In this document: in pieces, positions 1 to 9,100 of the stretch
Layout of the letters: each line of letters begins with the position of its first letter
Numbering within the stretch: the stretch's first letter is position 1
Source: Burkholderiaceae bacterium
GTDB taxonomy: Bacteria; Pseudomonadota; Gammaproteobacteria; Burkholderiales; Burkholderiaceae_D
Assembly (NCBI GenBank): GCA_018882935.1
Contig: VERA01000020.1
Location: 1-38,102 of the forward strand
Reading direction: 5' to 3'
DNA length: 38,102 nt
The notes under the pieces: generated by a model
What the model saw: the letters and a program-made list of their open reading frames with translations, nothing else
The model's database searches: none
What the model was told of the DNA's origin: nothing
Position numbers and translations under genes: made by a program

Positions 1-236
1 GCAGTTGAGCGTTGCAATGCGTAGTTCAATAGCGTAAAAAAGTCTCGCGGAAATGCGTACGGGAACACCGCCGAGCGCTCAATTAGTCCGGCATTACCAA
101 AACTGGTGGCCGCACCGGGGTGGGCGCGGTCGATCAGGCTCACCGCTAAACCCTGTTCTTGCAGCTTGAGGGCTAAGGTCGTGCCGACAATTCCGGCACC
201 CAGCACCAGTACATCGGTTTGTTTGATGGCGTTCAT
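1..236 (-). CDS. FAD-dependent oxidoreductase (DadA-like), N-terminal part only
   Basis: Read on the minus strand from an ATG at 236, the first 78 residues are visible and the gene runs off the left edge. A Rossmann dinucleotide-binding motif GAGIVG lies at residues 13-18, followed by an acidic strand end (LIDR). The stretch SFGNAGLIERS and then VFPYAFPR is characteristic of the DAO / D-amino-acid dehydrogenase (DadA-like) family, which oxidises amino acids using FAD. The substrate cannot be told from the N-terminus. The gene starts 53 bp after the stop of the MORN gene on the same strand, so the two may be co-transcribed. No strong ribosome binding site is visible. Confidence 0.85.
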   Translation of the reverse strand, partial: MNAIKQTDVLVLGAGIVGTTLALKLQEQGLAVSLIDRAHPGAATSFGNAGLIERSAVFPYAFPRDFFTLLNYALQRST

Positions 237-289
237 TCAATCAAAAAATGATGATTCGTCACATGACGCAGCCCGCGAACCAATCAACC

Positions 290-781
290 TCAGGTTTTAT
301 TCGGCATGGCATCGGGTTCGACCCATTCACCTTTATTCCATTCACCGTCCAGCACCTGGCCGTCGGGCGTACGCATCTTGCCGCGCCCATGCGGCACGCC
401 TTCGGCCCATTCGCCTTGGTACCAGCTGCCGTCTTCGTCTTCGTAGCGTCCGCGACCATGCTGCAGGCTGCGCTTCCATTCACCGACATAGGCGCCGCCG
501 CGTCGCCACAGCTTGCCTTGGCCCTCGGCGTAGCCCTCGGCCATGCTGCCTTGATAAATCTCGGTAACGACACCAGACATTGACCAGGTCAGGGTACCGT
601 CGCCATGCGCGAAGCCTTTGCGGCAGTCGCCACTCCAGTCAGCGCTCTCACCATCCTGCGGCGCGATGTTCACGATTTTGCAGCCGTTTTTGTCGGTGAT
701 CCAGCCGGTTTCTTGCGCGCCTGAAAAGCCGGGTATCAATAGCGCCAGCACTATAATCCAGCGTGGTAGTCGTTTAATCAT
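290..781 (-). CDS. Exported MORN-repeat protein
   Basis: This 163-residue protein has an N-terminal signal peptide (KR followed by a hydrophobic core, probable cleavage after SGA near residue 22). About four MORN-type repeats follow at roughly residues 75-155, seen as GxGxLW, YVGEW, GRGRYED, YQGEW, GRGKM and LDGEW. In this family such repeats form a beta-hairpin ladder used for protein or lipid contacts. The first part (residues 25-70) carries two cysteines that could pair in the periplasm. It is divergent from the DUF2237 gene with only 29 bp between the starts, so their promoters must overlap the genes or each other. The specific function is unknown. Confidence 0.8.
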   Translation of the reverse strand: MIKRLPRWIIVLALLIPGFSGAQETGWITDKNGCKIVNIAPQDGESADWSGDCRKGFAHGDGTLTWSMSGVVTEIYQGSMAEGYAEGQGKLWRRGGAYVGEWKRSLQHGRGRYEDEDGSWYQGEWAEGVPHGRGKMRTPDGQVLDGEWNKGEWVEPDAMPNKT

Positions 782-810
782 AATGATCTCTCGATGAAGG
801 ACAACGTCTC

Positions 811-1173
811 ATGGCCATTAATGTACTCGGTACGCCGCTGCAAGTTTGTTCGACCGAGCCAATGACAGGATACTTTCGCGACGGCTGCTGTAATACTGAC
901 GCAACCGACAGAGGGTCGCACGTTGTTTGCGCTGAGATGACTGATGAGTTTTTGACCTTCTCGCGTCAGCGCGGTAATGATCTGAGCACACCCCGACCAG
1001 AGTACCGCTTTCCCGGGTTGGTTGCAGGCGACCGATGGTGCCTGTGTGCGCTGCGCTGGAAGGAGGCGTTCGACGCTGGTGTGGCGCCCCATGTGGTGTT
1101 GGAGAGCACGCACATCAACGCGCTTCAGTATGTCGATCTTGCGCATTTGCTGGAGTATCAGCATCAGGCTTGA
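811..1173 (+). CDS. DUF2237 family protein
   Basis: The 120-residue product matches my memory of DUF2237 over its whole length: an NVLGTPLQ start, MTGYFRDGCCNT, GSHVVCAEMTDEFL, RGNDLSTPRPEY and the GDRWCLCALRWKEAF block with conserved cysteines. The start is supported by GAAGGA about ten bases upstream. The family is widespread in proteobacteria and cyanobacteria but has no established biochemical role that I know of; the conserved cysteines suggest metal or redox chemistry (inference). It converges on the gene ending at 1316, with a bidirectional terminator between them. Confidence 0.88.
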   Translation: MAINVLGTPLQVCSTEPMTGYFRDGCCNTDATDRGSHVVCAEMTDEFLTFSRQRGNDLSTPRPEYRFPGLVAGDRWCLCALRWKEAFDAGVAPHVVLESTHINALQYVDLAHLLEYQHQA

Positions 1174-1262
1174 ATATGCATTGTGGCCATGGACACGCTC
1201 TTGCCAAGGTACAGAGCGCAGCAGATAGTCATTAGGCCGAGAAGCTAACCAAGCCGCTAATA

Positions 1263-1293
1263 AAAACGCCGCCTTGCGAACAGGCGGCGTTTT
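1263..1293. terminator. Bidirectional rho-independent terminator
   Basis: A 12-bp inverted repeat (arms 1263-1274 and 1282-1293, core CGCCGCCT / AGGCGGCG, 7-nt loop) is flanked by an A run on the left and a T run on the right. It therefore reads as a terminator on both strands. It sits between the convergent DUF2237 gene and the gene ending at 1316. Confidence 0.9.
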
Positions 1294-1315
1294 CGAATTC
1301 AGCAAGGCTCGGCGA

Positions 1316-1738
1316 TTAGTTGATCGCGCGGACCTTGTTCATTGCCAGGCGACCGCCGCATACGTTATCAACGATGTTGATGTCGTGCTGAATGACTGGC
1401 TGGTAGAACTTCAACTCGGCCATGCTGCGGTCGACGGCTTCGGTAGGCTTGGCATTCATTTCGGTCAGTACCTGAAAGTTGGCCATCGACAGCTTGCGGT
1501 TGCTGCAATTGACGACGTAGTCAATTTGCTGAACACCCGCATCACCCATGTCATGGAACTCGCGCAGTTTGGTCAGGCCTTTGGTGCTGTTGGCGGCGAC
1601 CACGGCCCAGGTGTTCTCAGCTACGGTAAAGGACATCACCTCTTCTTTATCAGAGAGGATGGCGGTATTGGCGGAACCGGCGGCAACAGCGCTGGTGCTT
1701 GCCACGAGGGCGACAACGATAGCGATCTGCTTAAGCAT
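1316..1738 (-). CDS. Small exported protein, unknown function
   Basis: The ATG at 1738 (140 residues) is preferred over an upstream in-frame ATG at 1810. It is preceded by GGAG at good spacing and opens a clear signal peptide (MLKQIAIVVALVASTSAVAA, cleavage near residue 20), and the longer form would overlap the likely promoter. The mature part contains two cysteines (in VNCSN and NVCGG), probably a disulfide. The layout is loosely reminiscent of the surface-adhesin E-like proteins at 26.7 and 30.1 kb, but I cannot claim homology. It has its own promoter at 1783-1810 and a strong terminator after its stop. Confidence 0.7.
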   Translation of the reverse strand: MLKQIAIVVALVASTSAVAAGSANTAILSDKEEVMSFTVAENTWAVVAANSTKGLTKLREFHDMGDAGVQQIDYVVNCSNRKLSMANFQVLTEMNAKPTEAVDRSMAELKFYQPVIQHDINIVDNVCGGRLAMNKVRAIN

Positions 1739-1782
1739 GTTTTTCTCCAGTGGGGCGGTGAGTTGATTACGGAATTGCCCCC

Positions 1783-1810
1783 ATTCTATGTTTTGACCAT
1801 GTGATGTCAA
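1783..1810 (-). promoter_or_regulatory. Sigma-70-type promoter
   Basis: On the minus strand TTGACA (1810-1805) and TAGAAT (1788-1783) are separated by 16 bp. They lie about 45-70 bp upstream of the ATG at 1738. A partial inverted repeat TTGAC/GTCAA also spans the -35 and spacer. Confidence 0.65.
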
Positions 1811-2094
1811 GCTTTAATTTAAACAAAACATAAAATATTTGGCCAATATGATGATTAAGTTAATATATAAATAATATAAATTACAAAAATCGTTAAATTA
1901 GCGTTAATAAAATAAGCATAAATCATAAAAAAAGACTTATTTTTGTCGCAAATTTTGATTTGTTGATGCTAATATTTGCTCGATTGGATCGATTATATAA
2001 ACAAAATATATGCAATTGCTCTGCGAAGCGGGTTCAAAGTCATCCGACGACGACCAAGCAAATGCATGACTAATCCCTTGAGGCCGAGATCAAG
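1811..2094. other. AT-rich intergenic regulatory region
   Basis: This stretch is far richer in A and T than its surroundings, with runs such as ATATATAAATAATATAAA, and holds no credible gene. It separates the divergent exported-protein gene (leftward) and the MerR-type gene (rightward) and presumably carries the MerR promoter. A short inverted repeat TCGAT-TGG-ATCGA lies at 1980-1992. No clean -35/-10 pair could be fixed. Confidence 0.5.
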
Positions 2095-3042
2095 ATGGAA
2101 GCAGACAGCAAGCACCAGTACAGCATCGGCGTGGTGGCACGCCGCACGCACATGCATCCAGAGACCCTGCGGGTGTGGGAGCGGCGTTATGAGCTCATCG
2201 TGCCCGAGCGCACCGATACCGGGCGACGCCTGTATTCCGAGGTTGATATCCTCAAGGTCTCGTTGGTCAAGCAGCTGACCGAGCGCGGTCATGCAGTGAG
2301 CAGCGTGGCCAAGCTTCCGATAGATCAGCTACGCGCCATGTTGAACGCGTCCGGCAGTGTCATGCCAGAGCCAAAAGCGCCACCGCGATTCAAGCGCAGG
2401 GTGATGTTTCTTGATGATGCGCTTCGCTTGCGCATCGGTCCTGATCTGCTCCGGTTTGAAGATATCGAGATCGTTGATCGCATCGCTGGTCACGCAGCCA
2501 GTGTCGTCGACAAGCAGGCCGATGTGGTGGTCTTCGATATTGTGACCATCAATGAAAAATCACTCGACCACATCCGAAAAGCCTTGCTCGATACCGGTGG
2601 TATCCATGGCTTGGTGATCTATAAATTCGCAACGCGCGCGTCGGTAGAGCAACTCGAGCGAGCAGGAATCATTTGCTTGAAGGGTATGGTGACTGCTTCC
2701 GAGGTATATCGCGTGTGCTGCGCGTTCCCCAAGTCGTCTGTGAGCATCATGCACAACACCGCGCAAGCACCGGTCGCCGCGGCTCAACCACGCCGTTTTG
2801 ATAATGCTCAGCTCGCGCGGGTCGCCAATTTGTCCAGCACCATCGCCTGCGAGTGCCCCAACCACTTGGCCGAGCTGATTATTAATTTGGCGGCTTTCGA
2901 GCAGTACAGCAGCGAGTGCGCCAGCCGGAATGTCGAAGATGCACAGCTGCACGCACAACTGAATCAGTCAGCGGCGATGGCACGCGGCATTCTGGAAAAC
3001 AGCTTGGCGCGACTGATCGAGATCGAGGGTATCAAGATCTAG
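2095..3042 (+). CDS. MerR-type transcriptional regulator with divergent effector domain
   Basis: The 315-residue protein begins with a MerR winged-helix domain (about residues 8-78): YSIGVVARRTHMHPETLRVW, then ERRYELIVPERTDTGRRLY, as in the MlrA/CarH/LitR branch that recognises DNA through WERRY. The middle (about 100-215) looks like an alpha/beta sensor fold. However, the ExxH/DxHxxG cobalamin-binding signature of CarH-type photoreceptors is not visible, so B12 sensing is not supported. A helical tail (about 235-315) contains CECPNHLAELIINL. Target genes are unknown. It is preceded by an unusually AT-rich promoter region and followed by a strong hairpin that includes its own stop codon. Confidence 0.82.
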   Translation: MEADSKHQYSIGVVARRTHMHPETLRVWERRYELIVPERTDTGRRLYSEVDILKVSLVKQLTERGHAVSSVAKLPIDQLRAMLNASGSVMPEPKAPPRFKRRVMFLDDALRLRIGPDLLRFEDIEIVDRIAGHAASVVDKQADVVVFDIVTINEKSLDHIRKALLDTGGIHGLVIYKFATRASVEQLERAGIICLKGMVTASEVYRVCCAFPKSSVSIMHNTAQAPVAAAQPRRFDNAQLARVANLSSTIACECPNHLAELIINLAAFEQYSSECASRNVEDAQLHAQLNQSAAMARGILENSLARLIEIEGIKI

Positions 3043-3065
3043 CGCGCCGAGTGCGGCGCGCTAGA
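3038..3065. terminator. Strong hairpin overlapping the stop codon of the MerR-type gene
   Basis: There are perfect 12-bp inverted arms, 3038-3049 and 3054-3065 (TCTAGCGCGCCG and its complement), with a 4-nt loop. The TAG stop of the MerR-type gene (3040-3042) is inside the left arm. No T run follows on either strand, so it may act as an mRNA 3' stabiliser or a rho-assisted stop rather than a classical terminator. Confidence 0.6.
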
Positions 3066-3095
3066 CCTTGATGAACCCAACGTCACGCTGTTTGC

Positions 3096-3302
3096 TTAGG
3101 CGTTGTCGGTGCTTTGCTGCACCGGGCAGGACCGCAAACCCAGCACGCTGTAAGCCGGGCATACCCTCAGTAGTCCGGTAGCTATCGGCAACAGCCCCAA
3201 CCAGCCCCAGGGGCCGATTACATTGAGCAGCGACAGCAGAATCAGCAACACACCGACAAACACGCGCAGGGCGCGGTCGGTCTCTCCGACGTTCTTCATC
3301 AT
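3096..3302 (-). CDS. DUF2892 (YgaP-like) small membrane protein
   Basis: This 68-residue protein opens with KNVGETDRALRVFVGVLL, the typical DUF2892 start. Two hydrophobic helices follow (about residues 14-28 and 32-46), then the conserved CPAYSVLGLRSCP end. Members are inner membrane proteins, sometimes fused to rhodanese domains; the role is unclear. Of two adjacent ATGs, the first (3302) is chosen because AGGAG lies six bases upstream. It converges with the MerR-type gene and diverges from the efflux operon. Confidence 0.85.
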   Translation of the reverse strand: MMKNVGETDRALRVFVGVLLILLSLLNVIGPWGWLGLLPIATGLLRVCPAYSVLGLRSCPVQQSTDNA

Positions 3303-3397
3303 AGCGGGCTCCTTGCTTGGTGATGTGGAGTGCTTATGTTACCCCGAGCGCCGACGCATCTGCCACCGCATCGTCAGCGCCGCCCACCACCAAAAAA

Positions 3398-3420
3398 TTA
3401 ACGCGGGTGGTCGACGTTAA
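3398..3420. promoter_or_regulatory. Candidate operator upstream of the RND operon
   Basis: The inverted repeat TTAACG (3398-3403) / CGTTAA (3415-3420), with an 11-bp spacer, lies 58 bp upstream of the efflux operon start, in the divergent intergenic region. No regulator gene is adjacent. This is a weak call based on symmetry only. Confidence 0.3.
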
Positions 3421-3478
3421 CATTCAGATACTGGCAGAATGCGCACGGTTCACTCGCTAGACCTTCACGTACCCGCTT

Positions 3479-4939
3479 ATGTTCCTCTTGCGCACAGCGC
3501 TGGCCCTGCTGACCGCGACCCTGCTCGGCGCACTGCTGAGTGCTTGCGGCAGTATGAGCATCATGATGCCGCCGGCCAAGCCAAGCGCGGCAGTGCCTGC
3601 GCGTTGGTTTGCGCCTGTGCCGGGCGAGGGCGCGTTGGCGCACGACGGGCAGATCGCTTCACTGGCCGATTGGTGGCGCCAGCAGCAAGACCCGGTGCTG
3701 CTGGTGCTGATCGATGCCGCGCAACACGCCAGCAGCAGCGTGAGTGCAGCGCGTTCACGAATTGCGCAGGCCAATGCCGAGCGCCTGGCCGCTGCTGGCG
3801 CTTCACGTCCCATGGTCGATGCCGGCATCAGCGCGCAGCGGCGCAGTGCGTTTCCCCCTTTCCCGGGCGGTAATGTGTACCAAGGCGCGGTACAGGCCAG
3901 TTGGGAGATCGATGTGTTCGGCGCCAACCGAATGGCGCTCGATGCGGCGCAGCGTCGCGCTCAGGGCGCGGAGGCAAGTTGGCACGAGGCTCGAGTATCG
4001 GTAGCTGCCGAGACCGCGAATCAGTACTACGCATGGCGCGCTTGTCGGCGCCTGCTCGTGCTGACGGAGGCCGATGCGACTTCGCGTGCAGAGATTTCTC
4101 GCTTGACCGAATTAGCAGCGAACGCCGGCTTCCAGTCGCCGGCAAACGCCGCGCTGGCGCGAGCCAGTGCTGCCGAAGGGCGCGGCGACGTGACCGCGCT
4201 GCGCGCGCAGTGCGAGGTCGATATCAAGGCACTTGTCATGCTCACCGGGCTTGATGAGCGTGATCTGCGTACTCAGCTCGATCGCGCTTCAGTTGCTTTG
4301 CCTTTACCTGCACCGGTACCGCTGTCCGAGCTTCCAGCAGCCACTTTGGCGCAACGCCCTGATGTGTATGCCGCTGCTCAGCAGGTTGCTGCTGCCAGTA
4401 GCGATGTCGGCAGTGCAGAGGCGCGTCGCTATCCGCGTTTATCCTTATCCGGCAGTATCGGACGTAATCGTTTCGAGACCGCTGACGGTAACTTCAACTT
4501 GAACAGCTGGACGGTAGGCCCGGTGGCGCTCAGCTTGCCGATTTTCGATGGCAATCGCCGCCGCGCCACTATCGCCGCCGCCGCCGCGCGCTATGAGGAA
4601 GCAGCCAGCGAGTACCACGCAGTTGTGCGGCGCGCGGTACGCGAAGTTGAAGAGAGCCTGGTCAATCTCGACAGCATTGCAGCGCGCAGCAACGATGCGC
4701 AAATTGCGATAGACGGCTACACCGCCTCGCTCGACGCTGCTGGCTTGCGTTATCAGCGCGGTATGAGCAGCTTGATCGAACTTGAACAGGCGCGCCGCAG
4801 CAAGCTCGCTGCTGAAATTGGGCTGGTTACGCTACAGCGTGAACGAATAGCAGCGTGGATAGCTTTGTACCGCGCTGCCGGCGGCGGCTGGCAGTCACCC
4901 GCCAGCGCTGAGCGCGAAACAATCAACGCAACCCCATAA
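3479..4939 (+). CDS. RND efflux outer membrane factor, NodT-family lipoprotein
   Basis: The 486-residue protein has a lipoprotein signal with lipobox LLSAC (Cys23) and the NodT/OprM family pattern. This includes WWRQQQDPVLLVLIDAAQ near residue 65, WEIDVFGANRMALDAA near 142-157, and the second-repeat features RPDVYAAAQQV, YPRLSLSGSIG and LPIFDGNRRRATI. It would form the TolC-like trimeric channel anchored in the outer membrane by acylation. It is the first gene of a three-gene operon; the adaptor begins six bases after its stop. No clear ribosome binding site precedes the ATG. Confidence 0.92.
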   Translation: MFLLRTALALLTATLLGALLSACGSMSIMMPPAKPSAAVPARWFAPVPGEGALAHDGQIASLADWWRQQQDPVLLVLIDAAQHASSSVSAARSRIAQANAERLAAAGASRPMVDAGISAQRRSAFPPFPGGNVYQGAVQASWEIDVFGANRMALDAAQRRAQGAEASWHEARVSVAAETANQYYAWRACRRLLVLTEADATSRAEISRLTELAANAGFQSPANAALARASAAEGRGDVTALRAQCEVDIKALVMLTGLDERDLRTQLDRASVALPLPAPVPLSELPAATLAQRPDVYAAAQQVAAASSDVGSAEARRYPRLSLSGSIGRNRFETADGNFNLNSWTVGPVALSLPIFDGNRRRATIAAAAARYEEAASEYHAVVRRAVREVEESLVNLDSIAARSNDAQIAIDGYTASLDAAGLRYQRGMSSLIELEQARRSKLAAEIGLVTLQRERIAAWIALYRAAGGGWQSPASAERETINATP

Positions 4940-4945
4940 CACTCG

Positions 4946-6148
4946 ATGAAACCTTTACCAATCATGCGCTGGTTCGACCATCATCTGCCGCGACCGGCAC
5001 TGGCGGGCGTCTTGATGATCATGCTGCTGACTATGCTGGTATGGCTACTGCCCAGTGCCAACAGCAACGCCAATGACAAAGCCGCGAGCACCAAGCCCGC
5101 CAACTCAGCCAAGCCGGCGCTGACGGTGACCATCGCACGCCCACAACTAACGCGGCTACCGCAAACCCTGGCCGCTAATGGTGATATCGCAGCCTGGCAA
5201 GAAGCGAGTATCGGCAGTGAAGCGAACGGCCTGCGTCTGACTGAGGTGCTGGTCAATGTCGGAGACGTGGTGCGTGCCGGCCAGCTGCTAGCGCGCTTCT
5301 CGGACGAGACAATACAAGCCGATCTGGCTCAGGTGAGAGCAGCATTACTCGAGGCGCAGGCCACCTTGAATGAGGCGAGCACCAATGCCGAGCGCGCACG
5401 ATCACTCATGAACACCGGCGCGCTGAGCACGCAGCAGATTAATCAGTTCATTACCGCAGAGCAGACCGCGCGTGCGCGTGTTGCTGCAGCCGAGGCAAAT
5501 CTCAACGCGCAGCGGGTGCGTCTGAAATTTACGCAGCTGCTGGCGCCCGATAGCGGAGTGATCTCAGCGCGTAGCGCAACCGTTGGTGCGGTGGTGGCGA
5601 ACGGTACCGAGCTGTTTCGAATGATTCGCAAGGGTCGGTTGGAGTGGCGAGCGGAGGTAATGGCCAGTGAGCTGGCGCGCATTCGCCCGGGCACTGCGGT
5701 GACGCTGGTAGCGGCGAACGGCACGCGCTTGAGCGGCAAGGTGCGCATGATCGGGCCGACGGTCAACCCGCAAAACCGTGCCGCCTTGGTGTATGTCGAT
5801 TTACTGCCGGCAGGTAGCGGTGAGGCGGCTGCGAAGCCCGGCATGTTTGCGCGAGGCGAGTTCACGCTGGGTAGCGGCAACGGCGTCACGCTGCCGCAGC
5901 AAGCGGTGGTGGTACGTGATGGCTTTAGCTACGTGTTTCAGCTCAAGCCTGATAGCCGTGTGGTGCAACAGAAGGTTAAAACCGGAAGGTATCTGCAAGA
6001 CCAGGTTGAGATCACTGAAGGACTGTCTTTGCAGGACGAAGTCGTGGTGGCGGGTGCCGGTTTTCTGAACGATGGCGATCTGGTCAAGGTCACACGCAGT
6101 GACGCCGCGACGCGCGACAACAAGCGCGAGACCAAGGACGCCCGGTGA
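4946..6148 (+). CDS. RND efflux periplasmic adaptor (HlyD/MFP family)
   Basis: The 400-residue product has one N-terminal membrane anchor (about residues 17-36). A lipoyl/barrel-sandwich half follows (EVLVNVGDVVRAGQLLARF), then a helical hairpin rich in alanine and glutamate (about 125-185), the second lipoyl half (FTQLLAPDSGVISARSA) and a beta-barrel with MIRKGRLEWRAEV. This is the membrane fusion protein that links the inner membrane pump to the outer membrane channel. A second in-frame ATG at 4964 could be the true start. Its TGA overlaps the GTG start of the pump gene, indicating translational coupling. Confidence 0.92.
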   Translation: MKPLPIMRWFDHHLPRPALAGVLMIMLLTMLVWLLPSANSNANDKAASTKPANSAKPALTVTIARPQLTRLPQTLAANGDIAAWQEASIGSEANGLRLTEVLVNVGDVVRAGQLLARFSDETIQADLAQVRAALLEAQATLNEASTNAERARSLMNTGALSTQQINQFITAEQTARARVAAAEANLNAQRVRLKFTQLLAPDSGVISARSATVGAVVANGTELFRMIRKGRLEWRAEVMASELARIRPGTAVTLVAANGTRLSGKVRMIGPTVNPQNRAALVYVDLLPAGSGEAAAKPGMFARGEFTLGSGNGVTLPQQAVVVRDGFSYVFQLKPDSRVVQQKVKTGRYLQDQVEITEGLSLQDEVVVAGAGFLNDGDLVKVTRSDAATRDNKRETKDAR

Positions 6149-9100
6149 ATTTTTCAGCGCTCTCGATCCGGCATCCGGTTCCGGCGATCTTGCTGTTTGC
6201 GCTGCTGACACTGGCGGGCTTGCTCGCGTTCAGATCCAACGCGATCCAGGATTTTCCCGATATTGAACTACCCATTGTCAATGTGGTCGCCTCGCTTCCG
6301 GGCGCGGCACCGGCGCAGTTGGAGACCGAAGTCGCCCGCAAAATCGAGGGCTCGGTCGCTACCTTGCAGGGTATAAAAAACATCTACACCAAGGTGCTCG
6401 ATGGTCAGGTAACGGTCACCGTTGAGTTTGTACTCGAAAAAAATCTCTCCGATGCGGTTAATGACGTGCGTGATGCGGTTGCGCGCGTGCGTGCCGATTT
6501 GCCGGCCGATATGCGCGACCCATCGGTCACCAAGGTCTCAACGGCGGGGCGGCCGATTTTGACCTTCAGCGTAACTGCAACGCCGAATGCCGCGGGCGCG
6601 GTCCCCGATGTACAAGAGATCTCCTGGTTCATCGATAACACGGTAACCAAGCAACTGCTGGCAGTAAAAGGCGTAGGTGCGATCAAACGTATCGGTGGGG
6701 TGACGCGCGAGATTCGCATCGAGCTCGATACCGCGCGCATGACTGCGCTGCGGGTCACTGCAATTGATGTCTCGCGCCGGCTGCGGCAGGTGCAGCAGGA
6801 AGCGCCCGGTGGCCGCGGCGATATCTCGGGTGCCGAGCAATCAGTGCGTACCATCGCCACTGTTAAAACTGCTGCCGAATTAGCCTTGATGGATATCCCG
6901 CTCGATGATGGTCGGCGGGTGCGGCTCGATCAGATCGCAGCAGTGCACGACAGCGTGGCAGAGCCGCGCGCGATCGCAACCCAAGATGGACAACCTGTGG
7001 TCGGCTTTGAAATCGCGCGAACCAAAGGCTTTGGTGAATTAATGGTAGCCGAAGGTGTGCGCGATGCGGTTCGACAGTTACAGGCCGCTCATCCTCAGCT
7101 ACGCATTGCTCAGGTTATTGATAATGCGCAGCCGGTTGAAGAGAACTACGATGGCTCCATGCTGCTACTGTACGAAGGCGCAGCGCTGGCCGTACTGGTA
7201 GTGCTCTGGTTCTTGCGCGACTGGCGCGCTACTTTCGTGGCCGCATCAGCGTTGCCGTTATCGGTTATTCCTACTTTCCTGGCGATGTCATGGTTCGGCT
7301 ACACCATTAACACCGTGACGCTGCTATCACTCGCACTGGTGGTGGGCGTGCTGGTCGACGATGCCATTGTCGAGATCGAAAATATTGCGCGCCACCTGCA
7401 GATGGGTAAAACACCCATGCAGGCAGCGTTCGAGGCGGCTGATGAAATCGGCATGGCGGTCATTGCAACAACCTTCACCTTGGTCGCCGTGTTTCTGCCA
7501 ACCGCATTCATGGGCGGCGTTCCGGGCTTATTCTTCAAGCAATTTGGTTGGACAGCCGCAGTAGCGGTACTGTCGTCATTAGTGGTGGCGCGATTGCTGA
7601 CGCCGATGATGTCGGCCTACCTGCTAAAACCAGCCAAGCATACCCAGCCTGAAGATGGCTGGCTGATGCGCACCTATCTTGGTGTGATGCGCTGGTGTCT
7701 TCGGTATCGCTGGGTGACGGCAATTGCATCAGCTTTGTTTTTTGTTGCCTCGTTATCGCTGGTGCCGCTGCTTCCGACAGGTTTCATACCGCCAGCCGAT
7801 CGCGGCCAAACGCAGATCACGGTTGAGCTGCCCCCCGGCAGTACACTGGCCGAGACCACGGCCGCTGCTGAGCAGGCACGATTGGCCGCCATGAAAGTCA
7901 AAGGTATTGAAAGTATTTTCAGTTCGATTGGCGGTGGCTCAAGTGGCGATGCATTTGCACCAGGTGCCGCTGCCGAGGCGCGCCGCGCTGTGCTTACGCT
8001 TAATGTGATTCATCGCGACAAGCGGCGCGAGTCATTGCAAGAATTAGAGAATCAACTACGCGCCAAGCTCGACGATATTCCCGGCGCGCGATTCACGGTG
8101 GGCCCGCCTGATACCGGCGTGAAAATGCAACTGGTACTCAAAAGTGATGACCCGAGCGCGCTGACCACGGCGGCGCGGGCAGTTGAGCGCGAACTACGTA
8201 CGCTGAACGGCATCGGGAATATCAACTCCAGCGCATCGCTGGTACGCCCGGAGATTATTGTCAGGCCCGATGCCGCGCGCGCTGCAGATCTTGGTGTGAC
8301 AACCGCCAGTATTGCCGAAACTGTGCGCGTCGCTACTGCGGGCGATTACGATGTAAACCTGCCGAAGCTCAACCTTTCAGAGCGCCAGGTGCCGATACGG
8401 GTCAAGCTACCGAATGACGTGCGCGCAGATCTTGCGGCATTGGAGCGCTTGTTGGTACCCGGGCGACATGGTCCAGTTATGCTGGGTACAGTCGCGAGTA
8501 TCAGCATGGACAGCGGGCCGGCACAAATTGATCGACTTAATCGGAGTCGTAATGTGACCCTCGAAGTTGAGCTGGGTGGTAGGTCACTCGGTGAATTGAA
8601 TGAAGAAGCGCGTGCACTGCCCAGCATGAAAAATCTGCCGCCATCGGTCACCATTGCCGAGCTAGGCGACGCACAAGAAATGCAGGCACTATTCGAAAGC
8701 TTCGGTATTGCGATGCTGATTGGTGTGCTGTGTATTTACGGCGTGCTGGTTTTGCTGTTTCACGATTTCATGCAGCCGCTGACGATACTTGCGGCCTTGC
8801 CACTGTCGATCGGTGGTGCCTTCGTCGGCTTGTTGGTTGCACAAAAAGCGCTCTCCATGCCTTCGATGATCGGTCTCATCATGCTGATGGGTATCGTTAC
8901 AAAAAATTCAATCTTGCTGGTCGATTACGCGATTCTGGCCCGTCGCGCTGGCATGGCACGTTTTGAGGCGCTCGTCGATGCCTGCCACAAGCGTAGCCGA
9001 CCGATATTAATGACCACCATCGCCATGGGCGCGGGCATGTTGCCATTAGCTTTGGGCTTTGGTGCAGACCCGAGCTTTCGTTCACCGATGGCGGTTACAG

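Noticed and set aside
778-1305. Long leftward ORF (175 codons)
   Set aside because: It lies antisense to the DUF2237 gene, which has clear family motifs and a ribosome binding site; the leftward translation resembles no family.
1274-1804. Rightward ORF (176 codons)
   Set aside because: Antisense to the exported protein at 1316-1738, which has a signal peptide, promoter and ribosome binding site.
5443-5889. Leftward ORF inside the efflux adaptor gene
   Set aside because: Shadow of a well-supported RND adaptor gene.
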